Positions 1 to 8,448 of a DNA stretch of 64,000 nt are shown here, piece after piece. The first letter of the stretch is position 1. Every line of letters begins with the position of its first letter. The notes below the pieces were generated by a model. That model made no database searches, had not been told where the DNA came from, and saw only the letters and a list, made by a program, of their open reading frames with translations. Source of the stretch: CAISIP01 sp965278985 (GTDB lineage: Bacteria; Pseudomonadota; Gammaproteobacteria; Burkholderiales; Burkholderiaceae_C); assembly GCA_965278985.1 (NCBI GenBank), contig OZ257131.1, positions 1,674,001 through 1,738,000 of the forward strand, written 5' to 3'. The position numbers were made by a program, and so were the translations under genes.

Positions 1-294
1 CTGAGCCCCAAGCTCGGCCCCATCGCCGACTGGGGACTGGAGATGGAGCGCAAGCAGCTGCAGGTGGACACGGAAAAGTTCAGCACGCGCGAGCCGGGCA
101 TCTTCGCCGTGGGCGACATCAACACCTACCCCGGCAAGAAGAAGCTCATCCTCTGCGGCTTCCATGAATGCGTGCTCGCGGCCTACGGCGCGGCATCCAT
201 CGTCTTCCCCGACCACAAGCCGCAACTGCAGTACACCACTACCAGCCCGCGCCTGCACCAGCTGCTGGGCGTGGCCGTGTCGAAAATCGACTGA
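1..294 (+). CDS. Ferredoxin-NADP(+) reductase, C-terminal fragment
   Basis: The reading frame enters from the left edge and stops at TGA 292-294, leaving 97 residues. The segment FAVGDINTYPGKKKLI carries the GD motif of the second FAD-binding stretch seen in thioredoxin-reductase-like flavoproteins. The tail, which runs on through SPRLHQLLG, fits the bacterial thioredoxin-reductase-like ferredoxin/flavodoxin-NADP reductases. These enzymes move electrons between NADPH and ferredoxin or flavodoxin in the cytoplasm. The FAD dinucleotide fold, NADP site and start lie outside the window, so a different disulfide-reductase-like flavoprotein cannot be excluded. The next feature downstream is the tRNA-Asn gene, with only 45 bases between. 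Confidence 0.75.
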   Translation: MSPKLGPIADWGLEMERKQLQVDTEKFSTREPGIFAVGDINTYPGKKKLILCGFHECVLAAYGAASIVFPDHKPQLQYTTTSPRLHQLLGVAVSKID

Positions 295-322
295 CGCCGG
301 GAGAACCGCGATTTTTTCGGTA

Positions 323-328
323 TATACT
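323..328 (+). promoter_or_regulatory. Likely -10 box of the tRNA-Asn promoter
   Basis: TATACT lies 11 bases before the first base of the mature tRNA, in an AT-rich patch (TTTTTT then TATATACT) that stands out from the GC-rich surroundings. This is a near-consensus sigma-70 -10 element. No good -35 hexamer is visible 17 bases upstream, so the call rests on the -10 box and its position. Confidence 0.5.
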
Positions 329-339
329 CTAGGGCTTGT

Positions 340-415
340 TCCTCGATAGCTCAGTCGGTAGAGCGCCGGACTGTTAATCCGTAGGTCCCTGGTTCGAGCC
401 CAGGTCGAGGAGCCA
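340..415 (+). tRNA. tRNA-Asn (anticodon GUU)
   Basis: A full 76-nt cloverleaf can be folded by hand. The acceptor stem TCCTCGA pairs with TCGAGGA, the discriminator base is G, and CCA 413-415 is encoded. The D stem is GCTC/GAGC and the T arm is CCTGG-TTCGAGC-CCAGG. The anticodon loop CTGTTAA places GTT at 373-375, which reads the Asn codons AAC and AAU. The only imperfection is a C-U mismatch at the base of the anticodon stem (positions 27 and 43). A strong terminator follows 26 bases downstream, so this is a single-gene transcription unit. Confidence 0.97.
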
Positions 416-441
416 AAGAATTCTCTTCAGAGAAGAAAACC

Positions 442-473
442 AGCCGAGTCGCCACAAGCGACTCGGCTTTTTT
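442..473 (+). terminator. Rho-independent terminator of tRNA-Asn
   Basis: An 11-bp perfect stem (AGCCGAGTCGC pairing with GCGACTCGGCT) closes on a short CACAA-type loop and runs straight into six T residues. This is the clearest intrinsic terminator in the window. It separates the tRNA from the promoter region of the SCPU-type gene. Confidence 0.92.
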
Positions 474-517
474 CTTGGCCGTCCATTGGTCGATGGAACG
501 CCAGATGCGAGCTCCTG

Positions 518-602
518 GTACATAGTCTGTACACGATCTTTTGGGAGGCCGATTCCACAATTCATTCCAACGCAACACACACTGCTTGGAAAGAAGGCCC
601 AC
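518..602 (+). promoter_or_regulatory. Upstream region conserved between the two SCPU genes (copy 1)
   Basis: This stretch can be aligned by eye with 16616-16699, upstream of the second SCPU copy. Shared blocks include GTACA, CACGATCTTT, GATTCCACAATTC and CGCAACACAC, ending in a GGAAAGAA ribosome-binding stretch before the ATG. In copy 1 the left block is a small inverted repeat, GTACA-N5-TGTAC. Conservation of non-coding sequence between paralogs suggests shared promoter or 5' UTR function. Recent common ancestry alone could also explain it. Confidence 0.5.
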
Positions 603-603
603 C

Positions 604-1188
604 ATGATCAGCACCAAGAACATCCGCATCCTGGCCACCGCGGCTGCCATGTTCGCCGGTCTGGCCCTGGGTACGCAAGCTCAGGCCGCTGGCAACATGT
701 CCGGCCAGCTCAATGCACAGATGACGCTGCAGTCGGGCTGCATCATCTCCGGCGCCCCCGGCGCCACCTCCGGCATCAACCTCGGTGCCCTGGACTTCGG
801 CACGCACCCTTCCACCTTCACCGGCGTGCTCACCGCCACGGCCAGCGGCGGCGTCGGCGGCGCAGGCGCCACGCAGGTGACCTGCTCGCCCGATGTCACC
901 GCACTCAACGTGACCGTCAGCGCAGGCAACAACGCCGGCCAGGGCAGCGGCGTGGGCACCGGCACCCGCGCCATGAAGTTCGGCACCAGCTACCTGCCCT
1001 ACGAGGTCTACAGCGACGCCGCCATGACCACCGCCTACCCCACGGCCGCCACGTCCCTGGGCGTGGTGCTGCCCGGCACGGGCGCCCCGGTCGGCCTGCC
1101 GGTCTTCGGCCGCGTCAACAAGACCAGCGTGAACGCCATCGCCGCGGGCACGTACACCGACGTGCTGCAGGTCACCGTCGCCTGGTAA
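604..1188 (+). CDS. Spore coat U domain / archaic pilin-like secreted protein, copy 1
   Basis: 194 residues. The N-terminus is a Sec signal peptide (KNIR, a hydrophobic run, then AQA at 26-28 followed by AGNMSG). The mature 166 residues are rich in Gly, Ala, Thr and Ser, have two cysteines (SGCIISG and VTCSPD) that probably form a disulfide, and end in TVAW. This is typical of the spore coat protein U (SCPU) family, the fold of CsuA/B-type archaic chaperone-usher pilins. The ATG at 604 is preceded by GGAAAGAAGG; the more upstream in-frame ATG at 541 has no signal-peptide logic. No chaperone or usher gene is adjacent, so the protein is either a stand-alone secreted protein or assembled by machinery elsewhere. 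The mature sequence is identical to the gene at 16700. Confidence 0.8.
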   Translation: MISTKNIRILATAAAMFAGLALGTQAQAAGNMSGQLNAQMTLQSGCIISGAPGATSGINLGALDFGTHPSTFTGVLTATASGGVGGAGATQVTCSPDVTALNVTVSAGNNAGQGSGVGTGTRAMKFGTSYLPYEVYSDAAMTTAYPTAATSLGVVLPGTGAPVGLPVFGRVNKTSVNAIAAGTYTDVLQVTVAW

Positions 1189-1230
1189 GGGATCCTGCGC
1201 AGGGGGCGGCTGCGCGGTGCGCCGACGCGG

Positions 1231-1260
1231 CACCACGCGACACCACGCGACACCACGCAG
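1231..1260. repeat. Three tandem decamers (CACCACGCGA)
   Basis: Two exact copies of CACCACGCGA and a third differing only at the last base lie head to tail in the gap after SCPU copy 1. No coding function is apparent. The gap 1189-1376 holds nothing else recognisable except the ribosome-binding region of the next gene. It may be a slippage-generated repeat or a cluster of protein-binding sites. Confidence 0.7.
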
Positions 1261-1376
1261 GCCCTTGCAACCGCATCCCTCAACGCCGCGCCGTACCCGG
1301 CACCACCCAGCCATAGGGAAGCCACCCGGCTGCCCGAAGCTTCGCCGGCAGGTGCGCCCTGCACAAGGATCGCCAC

Positions 1377-3533
1377 ATGAAATCGCCCTGGAGCCACAGC
1401 ATCCGGACCAAGCTCATCGCGTCGTCCGCGGTGTACCTGGCACTGGTCTGCCTGGTCGCTGTCGTGGCCATGCAGATGTACGTGCGCATCGCGAGCAAGG
1501 CGGCGGCGGCAGAAGCGATCGATGTCGCCCGCGCCATCGCACACGCCGCAGGCCTCGATCCGCTTGGCAACGCCGAGGCCCTCCAGCAACGCCTTGACGG
1601 CCTTGGCAAGATCTACGAGCGCGACATCTTCGTCGTGGACCTGCAGCAGCGGGTCGTGGCCTCGTCGTTTCCGCATGCGGGCGGTGCCACGTATGCCAGC
1701 GCGGCGGTTGCGGAAACGCTCCGCGATGGACACCCCAGGCACTTCGAGGGACCCGATGCCTCAGCGCCTGGCACGGCATTGCAGGCAACAGCCCCCTTGA
1801 GAAAAGTGGCAGCCGATCCGACGAGCCCGATCGTGGGTGCGGTGGTGTTCGAGTACACCCTGTTCTACGACGCGCTGCGCAAGCAGGCGCACCGCGCCGC
1901 CTTCATCACCGCCACGATCGCGACGCTGTGCATCATCGCGGCATGGCTCTACAGCTTGCGCGTCAGCGCCGCGGTGGTCGCCCCACTGCGTGCGCTGCAG
2001 CGGGGCGCGTCCCAGGTCGGTGCGGGACGGTATGAAACCCGTGTCGACGTTCAGGGCCGCGACGAAATCGGGCGGTTGGCGGAGACCTTCAACGACATGG
2101 CAGCTGCCCTGGCAGCGAGCCGCGCGGGCTTCGTGGCCCAGGCGGAAGAAATGTCGCAGCTGAACGCACGCTTGCTGGAGGAGGCGCGCAAGCAGAAGCT
2201 GGCCGCCGAGCGCATCGAGTACCTCGCCTACAACGACGAACTCACCGCGCTTCCCAATCGCAGCATGTTCAGCCGGCTGTTGGCCCATGAAATCCTGCAA
2301 GCACAGCGCTACCGTCGCCAGTTCGCCGTCTTCTTCATCGACCTGGACAGGTTCAAGCAGATCAATGACACGCTGGGCCACGGCACTGGCGACGCGCTCC
2401 TGAAGCAGGTCGCCAGCCGCCTCATGGGCTGCCTGCGCGCGAGCGACACCGTTGCGCGATTGGGAGGAGACGAGTTCGTCGTTCTGCTGCCCGAACTCGA
2501 AGTCGGCCGACCGGTCGACAGCGTGGAAAACGTCGCACGGAAGATGCTCGCCGCCATCTCCAAGCCCCTGCTCATCGCGGGCCAGGAGTTGCGTATCACC
2601 GCGAGCATCGGCATCAGCACCTTCCCTGAACATGGAGCGGACGAGAAGTCGCTGATGAAGAACGCCGACGTTGCGATGTACCAGGCCAAGGAGGGAGGCA
2701 AGAACAACTTCCACTTCTACTCCGAGCAGCTCGACATCAATTCCTTCGAGAGGCTGGCCATGGAGTCCAGCCTTCGCCGGGCCATCGAGCGCAACGAGCT
2801 GGAGGTGTATTACCAGCCCAAGAAGAACTTGCAGACGGGGGCTGTCAGCGGCATGGAGGCCTTGATCCGATGGAACCATCCCGACCTGGGCATGGTGTCA
2901 CCGGTCCAATTCATCCCGGTCGCGGAGGAAACCGGTTTGATCGTTCCCATCGGCCGGTGGGTGTTGCGCAATGCATGCCAGCAGGTCGTGCAGTGGACCC
3001 AGGAAGGGCTCCCCGACCTGAAGCTGGCCGTCAACCTGTCGCCACGGCAGTTCCAGGATGAGGATCTCCTGCAAGACGTGACAGAGATCCTCGAGGAGAC
3101 CGGCATGGACCCGCACTACCTGGAACTGGAAATCACCGAGAGCACCATCATGCGCGATGCCGCGCGTGCCCGCAGCAGCCTGGACGCCCTCAGGGCGCGG
3201 GGCATCAGCATCGCCATCGACGATTTCGGGACCGGGTATTCCTCGCTGTCCACGCTGAAGCAGTTTCCGATCGACACGCTGAAGATCGACCGCTCCTTCG
3301 TGCGCGATATCGCGACAGACCCTGAGGACCGGGGCATCACGGAGGCCATCATCGCGATGGGCAAGACGCTCAAACTGCACCTCGTGGCCGAGGGGGTGGA
3401 AACCCTGGAACAGGCCGCATTCCTGCGGGAGCGCGCTTGCGATGACTTCCAGGGCTACCTCTTCAGCCAGCCCGTGCCGGCAGCCCAGTTCGCAGCGCTG
3501 CTGGCGGGCTCGCTGTCCGCCGCGTCAGCCTGA
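1377..3533 (+). CDS. Membrane-bound HAMP-GGDEF-EAL c-di-GMP enzyme
   Basis: 718 residues. Topology: transmembrane helix near 14-34, a periplasmic sensor segment of about 145 residues with no recognisable ligand motif, a second helix near 183-203, then a HAMP linker (VAPLRAL to LAETFNDMA). The GGDEF domain has intact GGDEF at 363-367, preceded by RASD, which fits the RxxD product-inhibition I-site at the usual five-residue spacing. The EAL domain keeps Glu494 in MEALIRW and DDFGTGYSS. Both synthesis and hydrolysis of c-di-GMP are therefore possible; which dominates cannot be read from sequence. The ATG at 1377 gives a short positively charged N-terminus before the first helix. It is probably monocistronic, with a convergent gene ending at 3634. 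Confidence 0.9.
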   Translation: MKSPWSHSIRTKLIASSAVYLALVCLVAVVAMQMYVRIASKAAAAEAIDVARAIAHAAGLDPLGNAEALQQRLDGLGKIYERDIFVVDLQQRVVASSFPHAGGATYASAAVAETLRDGHPRHFEGPDASAPGTALQATAPLRKVAADPTSPIVGAVVFEYTLFYDALRKQAHRAAFITATIATLCIIAAWLYSLRVSAAVVAPLRALQRGASQVGAGRYETRVDVQGRDEIGRLAETFNDMAAALAASRAGFVAQAEEMSQLNARLLEEARKQKLAAERIEYLAYNDELTALPNRSMFSRLLAHEILQAQRYRRQFAVFFIDLDRFKQINDTLGHGTGDALLKQVASRLMGCLRASDTVARLGGDEFVVLLPELEVGRPVDSVENVARKMLAAISKPLLIAGQELRITASIGISTFPEHGADEKSLMKNADVAMYQAKEGGKNNFHFYSEQLDINSFERLAMESSLRRAIERNELEVYYQPKKNLQTGAVSGMEALIRWNHPDLGMVSPVQFIPVAEETGLIVPIGRWVLRNACQQVVQWTQEGLPDLKLAVNLSPRQFQDEDLLQDVTEILEETGMDPHYLELEITESTIMRDAARARSSLDALRARGISIAIDDFGTGYSSLSTLKQFPIDTLKIDRSFVRDIATDPEDRGITEAIIAMGKTLKLHLVAEGVETLEQAAFLRERACDDFQGYLFSQPVPAAQFAALLAGSLSAASA

Positions 3534-3633
3534 ACCTGCGGCAGTCCTATCCGGGAACCTCGGGGAGATCAACGGCGGGATCGATGGACCCGCCCCTCCA
3601 GCCCCTCGACTTGCGCTGAGCTCCGCCACCGGG

Positions 3634-4674
3634 TCACTCCGGCTTGACGCCCGCCTTCTTCATGATGTCGGCCCACCGCTTGAAGTCCTCGTTCACCATG
3701 GCAGCGAACTGGGGCTGCGGCATGCCCGCCACATCCAGGCCCAGCTCCCGCGTCCTGGAGGCGACTTCGGGAAGCTTCATGATGCGGTTGACCTCGCTGG
3801 CCAGGCGCTGCACTGCCGCAGGGGGAGTGGCCGCCGGCACGAACATGCCGATCCAGCTGTACGACTCCAGGCCTGGATACCCCACGGAGGCGAAGGTCGG
3901 CACGTTGGGGGTGGACGGATTGGGCCGCGACACGGCCAGCAGGCGGATCTTGCCCGCTTCGATATGCGGTTTCATCGTGGCGAAGTCGCTGAACGCGGAC
4001 TGCACCTCGCCGCCCACCAGCGCCATCACGACCGGTGAACTGCCCTTGTAGGGTACGTGCATCAGGTCCGTGTGGGCCATGTCGTTGAGCACCACGCCAT
4101 ACAGGTGGCCCATCGATCCCTGTCCCACGGATGCGAAGCTGTAGGTTTTGGGCTGCTTGCGCACTTCCTCGACGAAGTCCTTCAGCGTGGTGGCGTTGGT
4201 CTTGCCGGTGTTGACCGCGAAGATCACCGGTGCACCGCCCAGCTCCACCACCGGGACCAGGTCACGCTGCGCGTCGTAGGGCATCTTCGCGATCAGGTTG
4301 GGCGCCTGCACGACGAGCTGGTTGGTCACGAGGATGGTGTTGCCGTCGGGTGCGGACTTGGCCACCATATCGGCGCCGATGGTGCCGCTGGCGCCAGGCC
4401 GGTTCTCCACGATCACGGGGCCGTAGGCGTCCTGGAGCTTCTGTTGCACCATGCGCGCGAGGAAGTCGCCCGCGCCACCCGGGGCGAAGGACACCACCAG
4501 GCGCATGGGCTTGGAGGAAGACGCTGGTGCCGGTGCCTGCGCATGGACGGCCGACGCGAAGCAGGCCAGGGCGACAGCCAGGGGCGTGCCATGACGCAGG
4601 AAACTCTCTGTGAGTGCCCTTGCACCCCGGGCCATCAGGCCGGCGCCAAGTCTTTGTTGGTGGATGCGCTGCAT
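3634..4674 (-). CDS. TctC/Bug-type tripartite tricarboxylate transporter binding protein
   Basis: 346 residues, with a GGAGAC ribosome-binding site ahead of ATG 4674. The leader is longer than usual and the hydrophobic stretch ends AVHAQA, a plausible signal-peptidase site. The mature protein starts with RLVVSFAPGGAGDF, the anion-binding first strand-loop of Bug proteins, and contains VENRPGASG and PYKGSSPV, both family hallmarks. These periplasmic proteins bind carboxylates and hand them to TctAB-type permeases. No permease lies beside it. It is the last gene of the leftward catabolic operon, so it probably recognises the pathway substrate or an intermediate. A Met 14 residues downstream is an alternative start. 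Confidence 0.9.
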   Translation of the reverse strand: MQRIHQQRLGAGLMARGARALTESFLRHGTPLAVALACFASAVHAQAPAPASSSKPMRLVVSFAPGGAGDFLARMVQQKLQDAYGPVIVENRPGASGTIGADMVAKSAPDGNTILVTNQLVVQAPNLIAKMPYDAQRDLVPVVELGGAPVIFAVNTGKTNATTLKDFVEEVRKQPKTYSFASVGQGSMGHLYGVVLNDMAHTDLMHVPYKGSSPVVMALVGGEVQSAFSDFATMKPHIEAGKIRLLAVSRPNPSTPNVPTFASVGYPGLESYSWIGMFVPAATPPAAVQRLASEVNRIMKLPEVASRTRELGLDVAGMPQPQFAAMVNEDFKRWADIMKKAGVKPE

Positions 4675-4701
4675 GCTGCTTGTCTCCGTGTTGGTAGCCG
4701 T

Positions 4702-5709
4702 CTAGTCGCGGCGGGAATAACTCTCGAGCGCCGCGACCAGCGTGTCCGGCGTGTCGGTGGTCTCCCGCGTGCGCGGGAAGATGTGCGCGGTGCGCTCCTT
4801 GCGGTCGAACCAGATGGACTCGTCCTCCTGCTGCCGGGGCCGAAGCGCTGCCAGGTACACGATGGTGTCGGCCCCTTGCGGGTCGCTGCGCAGCACGGAT
4901 TTCAGGGTCTCGCGGAAGCGCGGCATAGAACGCCCGACCGCCGCGGTATCGACCCACCCCGGGTGCATGACGTAGAAGTTGCGCCCGGTGTTGGCGAACT
5001 TGCGCCGCCAGTACTGGGTCAGCACCACCTGGGCGCGCTTGGACAGGCCGTAGGCGCGCACGCCCAGGTAGCCACCGGCGGTGATGTTGAGGTCCTTCAC
5101 GACCAGCGGGTGGTTGTACATGCCGCCCGAGGCGGTCTCGATGACCGTGGCGTCGTCGGCCAGCAGCCCGCGCGCCAGCGCTTCGCGCGTGAAGAGGTAG
5201 TGGCTCAGGATGTTGGTGGCGAACGAAGTTTCCAGGCCCTCGCTGGTGATGATCTGGTCGCGCTTCTGGATACCGACGTTGTTCACCAGCACGTCGATGC
5301 GGGTGCCCTGTGCCTGCAGGCGGTCCAGCAGGGCCCACACCTGGCTGCGCAGCGAGAAGTCCGCCACCTCCTGCCGCACGCGCTCCGGGTGCGCCGTCGA
5401 CTGCGCGAACGCAGCGAGCTTGGCGGGGTCGCGGGCCACGCTGATCAGGCGCGCCCCTGCGGCCACGGCCGAACGCGCGGCCGATCCACCGATGCCTTCG
5501 GAGCCACCGATCACCAGCCAGGTCTGACCGTGGAAGTCGGGCCGCAGGCGCCGCCAGAAGAGGCGCCTGGCGTGGTAACCGATCTTGCTGTAGCTCGGCG
5601 TGAAGCGCACATAGAAGCTGATCAGCTTCTTGAGCGGCGCGTTGGCGGGGTTGCGCAAGAGCGAGGTGCTGGCAGCGGGCTTGGTGGAACTCATGGGGGG
5701 TTGCGGCAT
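4702..5709 (-). CDS. SDR-family NAD(P)-dependent oxidoreductase
   Basis: 335 residues from ATG 5709; a second ATG at 5694 is equally possible because neither has a strong ribosome-binding site. A roughly 60-residue N-terminal extension precedes the Rossmann fold. The cofactor loop is GGSEGIG (68-74), NNVG replaces the usual NNAG at 143-146, and the catalytic set is Ser194 with YGLSK (Tyr220, Lys224). It should reduce or oxidise a ketone or alcohol with NAD(P). Its length and the extension recall retinol-dehydrogenase-like SDRs, but the substrate is not readable. It sits 20 bases after the thiolase stop and is almost certainly co-transcribed with it. Confidence 0.88.
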   Translation of the reverse strand: MPQPPMSSTKPAASTSLLRNPANAPLKKLISFYVRFTPSYSKIGYHARRLFWRRLRPDFHGQTWLVIGGSEGIGGSAARSAVAAGARLISVARDPAKLAAFAQSTAHPERVRQEVADFSLRSQVWALLDRLQAQGTRIDVLVNNVGIQKRDQIITSEGLETSFATNILSHYLFTREALARGLLADDATVIETASGGMYNHPLVVKDLNITAGGYLGVRAYGLSKRAQVVLTQYWRRKFANTGRNFYVMHPGWVDTAAVGRSMPRFRETLKSVLRSDPQGADTIVYLAALRPRQQEDESIWFDRKERTAHIFPRTRETTDTPDTLVAALESYSRRD

Positions 5710-5729
5710 GGTGAGGGTGCGGGCGGGTG

Positions 5730-6959
5730 TCAGCGTTCGACGACGAAGCTGACCACGGTGGCACAGGAGCCACCGATGTTGAGCGTCTGCATGCGCCGTG
5801 CGCCGTCGATCTGCGCGGCATCTGCCGTCCCCGTGACCTGCCGCGCCGCGTCGAGCAGCATGCGGCTGCCGGTGGCACCCACCGGGTGCCCGCAGCCGAT
5901 GAGGCCACCGCTCATGTTGACGGGGCAACGGCCGCCCGGCGCGATGCTGCCGTCTTCCACCGCGCGCCAGCTCTGGCCGGGGGGCGTGAGCCCGAGGTGG
6001 TCGATCGCCACGTACTCGGTGGTGGTGAAGCAGTCGTGCGTCTCCACGCCGTCCATCGCATCCACACCCGGCACGCCCGCACGCCGCCATGCGTCCTCCA
6101 GCGCGGTGCGCAGGTGCGGAAACACATACGCCTGGTCGCGGCTGCGCTCGAGCTTGTCCTGCAGGCGGATGCCGGCGTTGCGGTGCCCCCAGCCCGTGAT
6201 GCGTGCCAGGCCGTCGAGCGTGCGCCCCGTGCGGCGCGCATGCTCCTGCGCGAAGCGCGGTGAGGCCAGCACGATGCCGGCGCCGCCATCGGTGATCTGC
6301 CCGCAGTCCTGCCGCCGCGTGCCGGGTTCGATCCAGGGATTGGCCTCGTCGTCGTCGGTGAAGCTGCGCGCATCGAATGCCCACTTGCGCGTCTGCGCCA
6401 GCGGGTTGGCGCGGGCGTTCGTGTAGTTGATCTCGGCGATGCGGTTCAGGTACCGCCGGTCCAGTCCGTAACGCTGTTCGTATTCCTGCGCCACGCGGCC
6501 GAAGGCTGCCGGCCACATGAAGGTGCAGTCGATGCCTTCGTGACCTTGCCAGGCGGCAGCGTTCTGGTTCACCGAAGCCTCGTTGCCGGACAGGTTCTTG
6601 AACTCCTCCACGCCCAGCACCAGCACGCAGTCGTAGCGCCCGGCCTCGATCTCGGCCATGGCGCTGAGCACCGCCAGCGACGCCGAGGCGCACGCGCCTT
6701 CGTGCCGCATCGCCGGCACGCCCCAGAGTTCCGGCACCACCTGCGCCACCATGGCGCCCAGATGGGCCTGCTGGCGCTGCAGTTCGCCGAAGGCATTGCC
6801 CACGTGGATGCTGTCGATCGCGCCGGCATCGAGGCCGCAGGCCTCCAGCGTGCCCAAGGTGGTCTCGCGCACCATGTCGGACAGGTCTTGCCCATGGCGG
6901 GACCAGGCCTTGGCGAAGTCGGTCTGGTAACCGCCGAGGATAAAGGTGGGTAGTGGCAT
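5730..6959 (-). CDS. Thiolase-superfamily acyltransferase (acetyl-CoA acetyltransferase-like)
   Basis: 409 residues from ATG 6959, which follows an AAGAGAG ribosome-binding stretch; an in-frame start at 7013 is less likely. The nucleophile is Cys90 in HEGACASAS. The C-terminal half has a histidine in THDCFTTTE and the GHPVGATG signature; the last segment is NIGGSCATVV. This pattern matches the SCP-x / thiolase-like subgroup rather than classical biosynthetic thiolases. Such enzymes cleave beta-ketoacyl-CoA, for example in side-chain shortening of cyclic or branched acids. Many members act with a DUF35 OB-fold partner, which is absent here. The role fits the end of a CoA-dependent degradation pathway begun by the ligase at 11111. 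Confidence 0.85.
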   Translation of the reverse strand: MPLPTFILGGYQTDFAKAWSRHGQDLSDMVRETTLGTLEACGLDAGAIDSIHVGNAFGELQRQQAHLGAMVAQVVPELWGVPAMRHEGACASASLAVLSAMAEIEAGRYDCVLVLGVEEFKNLSGNEASVNQNAAAWQGHEGIDCTFMWPAAFGRVAQEYEQRYGLDRRYLNRIAEINYTNARANPLAQTRKWAFDARSFTDDDEANPWIEPGTRRQDCGQITDGGAGIVLASPRFAQEHARRTGRTLDGLARITGWGHRNAGIRLQDKLERSRDQAYVFPHLRTALEDAWRRAGVPGVDAMDGVETHDCFTTTEYVAIDHLGLTPPGQSWRAVEDGSIAPGGRCPVNMSGGLIGCGHPVGATGSRMLLDAARQVTGTADAAQIDGARRMQTLNIGGSCATVVSFVVER

Positions 6960-6978
6960 GGCTGCTCTCTTCAATGCT

Positions 6979-8448
6979 TCAGGTGGATGGGCTGGGGGCG
7001 AACTCGGTAGCATCGGCCCAGCAGGCGTGGGTGCCGCTGCTGATGCGGTGCGGCAGCAGGATGCGCGCGACCGGCCCTTTGGCCAGTTCTGCGGCGTCCA
7101 GCACCACGCATTCAGAGCGGTCGGTGTGCAGGTCGGTGACGAAACTCACGACGTAGCCGTCGTCCTCCGCGGTGGCGTCGTGGCACGGCGCCATCGGCGA
7201 CTCGCTGCCGTAGCGGCCGTCGCCGAAGCGGTATTCCTGCGATGCGCCGGTCGTCCAGTCGTAACGCACGATGCCGTCGAAGAGGAACGCGCCCGGCGTG
7301 GCGACCATGTTGTAGGAGTAGCGATAGGGCTGCCCCCAGTGGCGGGCATTGACCATGCCGAACTCGAGCAGGCGCTCGTCGAGGCGGCGCTCATAGGTGC
7401 GGCCCGTGCGCAGGTCGAAGCGCCATTCGTAGAGCGTCGGGCCGTAGCGGTCCGGGCCCAGGGACGTGCCGCTGTTGTCATAGCCCCTCTGCGGCATGGG
7501 CGTGCGCTGGTGGTAGCCATGCAGCACGATCTCGTCGCCCTCCTCCCATGCGTTGAGCCAATGCAGCACGAACGTGGGGCTTGCCTCGAACCAGCGCACC
7601 CCCGTCTGCGGCATGTGGCGGCGCGGCACGATGGCGAAGCGCGAGGGCCGCTCCGCGCGGTAGACCAGCTTGTGGCGGTTCTGCACCAATGCGTTCTCGT
7701 CCCAGTGCAGCGGAAAGTCGTTGAGGATGGCGAAGTTCTGTGTGAACGCCATGTCGTGCGGCAAGCGCGGCCCGGGCAGCGGCACGGGCACGTAGTGCAC
7801 CAGCCGGTCGTGGCGGTCCACCTCGCCATAGTGCATGTAGGGCGCGTTCTTCGAATAGTTGAAGAACAACAGGTCACCGGTGCGCGGGTCCACCTTGGGA
7901 TGCGCGGAAATGCCGCCGTCGGCCAGCACCTGCTTGCCCCACGGTGAGATGCCGCGCATCGCCAGCGTGCGGGCATCGAGCCGGTAGGGCTCGCCGCATT
8001 GGTAGAAGGTGGCCAACGCGCTGCCGGCGTGCACGATCACGTCGGTGGCGGCGCTGTCGCGCAAGCCGCCGCGCGCACCCCATCCAGGCCGCTGGGCGAG
8101 GGACGGCTTGTCGATCAGGCCGGCATACAGCGCCCGGCCGGCAGCCTGCTCCTCTTCGAAGGCCTGCGTGCGCACGAAGCGGTTGCGGTACGTGCAGCGA
8201 CCTGCGTCGAAATGCAGGCCGTGGAGCATGCCGTCGCCGTCGAAGGGGTGGTAGGTGCCCAGCGGCTGGTGCACGGGGTTCTGCGTGTTGCGCAGGTAGA
8301 CCCCCTGGAGGCGGCGCGGCACCTCGCCGATCACCTCCAGCTCGGTGGCGTCGACCTCGTCGTAGTTGGGCGCGAAGGCGCCGGTCATGTAAGGGTGCTC
8401 ACCCGGCACCAGCGTGTGCGGCACGCGTGCGACAACATCAACCTGCAT
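6979..8448 (-). CDS. Carotenoid-cleavage/lignostilbene-type oxygenase, copy A
   Basis: 489 residues. Non-haem iron oxygenase of the RPE65/CCD/lignostilbene dioxygenase family, a seven-bladed propeller with Fe(II) held by four His. Candidate ligands are the His in SAHPK, LPHDM, FVLHW and near the C-terminus THACW. The FDGDGMLH motif near the N-terminus is a family signature. The enzyme should split a C=C double bond of a polyene, stilbenoid or phenylpropenoid. ATG 8448 has AGGGAG upstream and overlaps the end of the neighbouring monooxygenase gene by 11 bases, indicating translational coupling. No signal peptide is seen. A second, diverged copy is at 12849 in the same operon. Confidence 0.9.
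   Translation of the reverse strand: MQVDVVARVPHTLVPGEHPYMTGAFAPNYDEVDATELEVIGEVPRRLQGVYLRNTQNPVHQPLGTYHPFDGDGMLHGLHFDAGRCTYRNRFVRTQAFEEEQAAGRALYAGLIDKPSLAQRPGWGARGGLRDSAATDVIVHAGSALATFYQCGEPYRLDARTLAMRGISPWGKQVLADGGISAHPKVDPRTGDLLFFNYSKNAPYMHYGEVDRHDRLVHYVPVPLPGPRLPHDMAFTQNFAILNDFPLHWDENALVQNRHKLVYRAERPSRFAIVPRRHMPQTGVRWFEASPTFVLHWLNAWEEGDEIVLHGYHQRTPMPQRGYDNSGTSLGPDRYGPTLYEWRFDLRTGRTYERRLDERLLEFGMVNARHWGQPYRYSYNMVATPGAFLFDGIVRYDWTTGASQEYRFGDGRYGSESPMAPCHDATAEDDGYVVSFVTDLHTDRSECVVLDAAELAKGPVARILLPHRISSGTHACWADATEFAPSPST

Noticed and set aside
340..604. tRNA-Asn as an integration site for a mobile element
   Set aside because: No integrase and no repeat of the tRNA 3' end was noticed in the window; the flanking genes look like ordinary chromosome.
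4057..6426. 789-codon plus-strand frame opposite the binding-protein, SDR and thiolase genes
   Set aside because: It spans three recognisable minus-strand genes and their boundaries, so it cannot be a real single gene.
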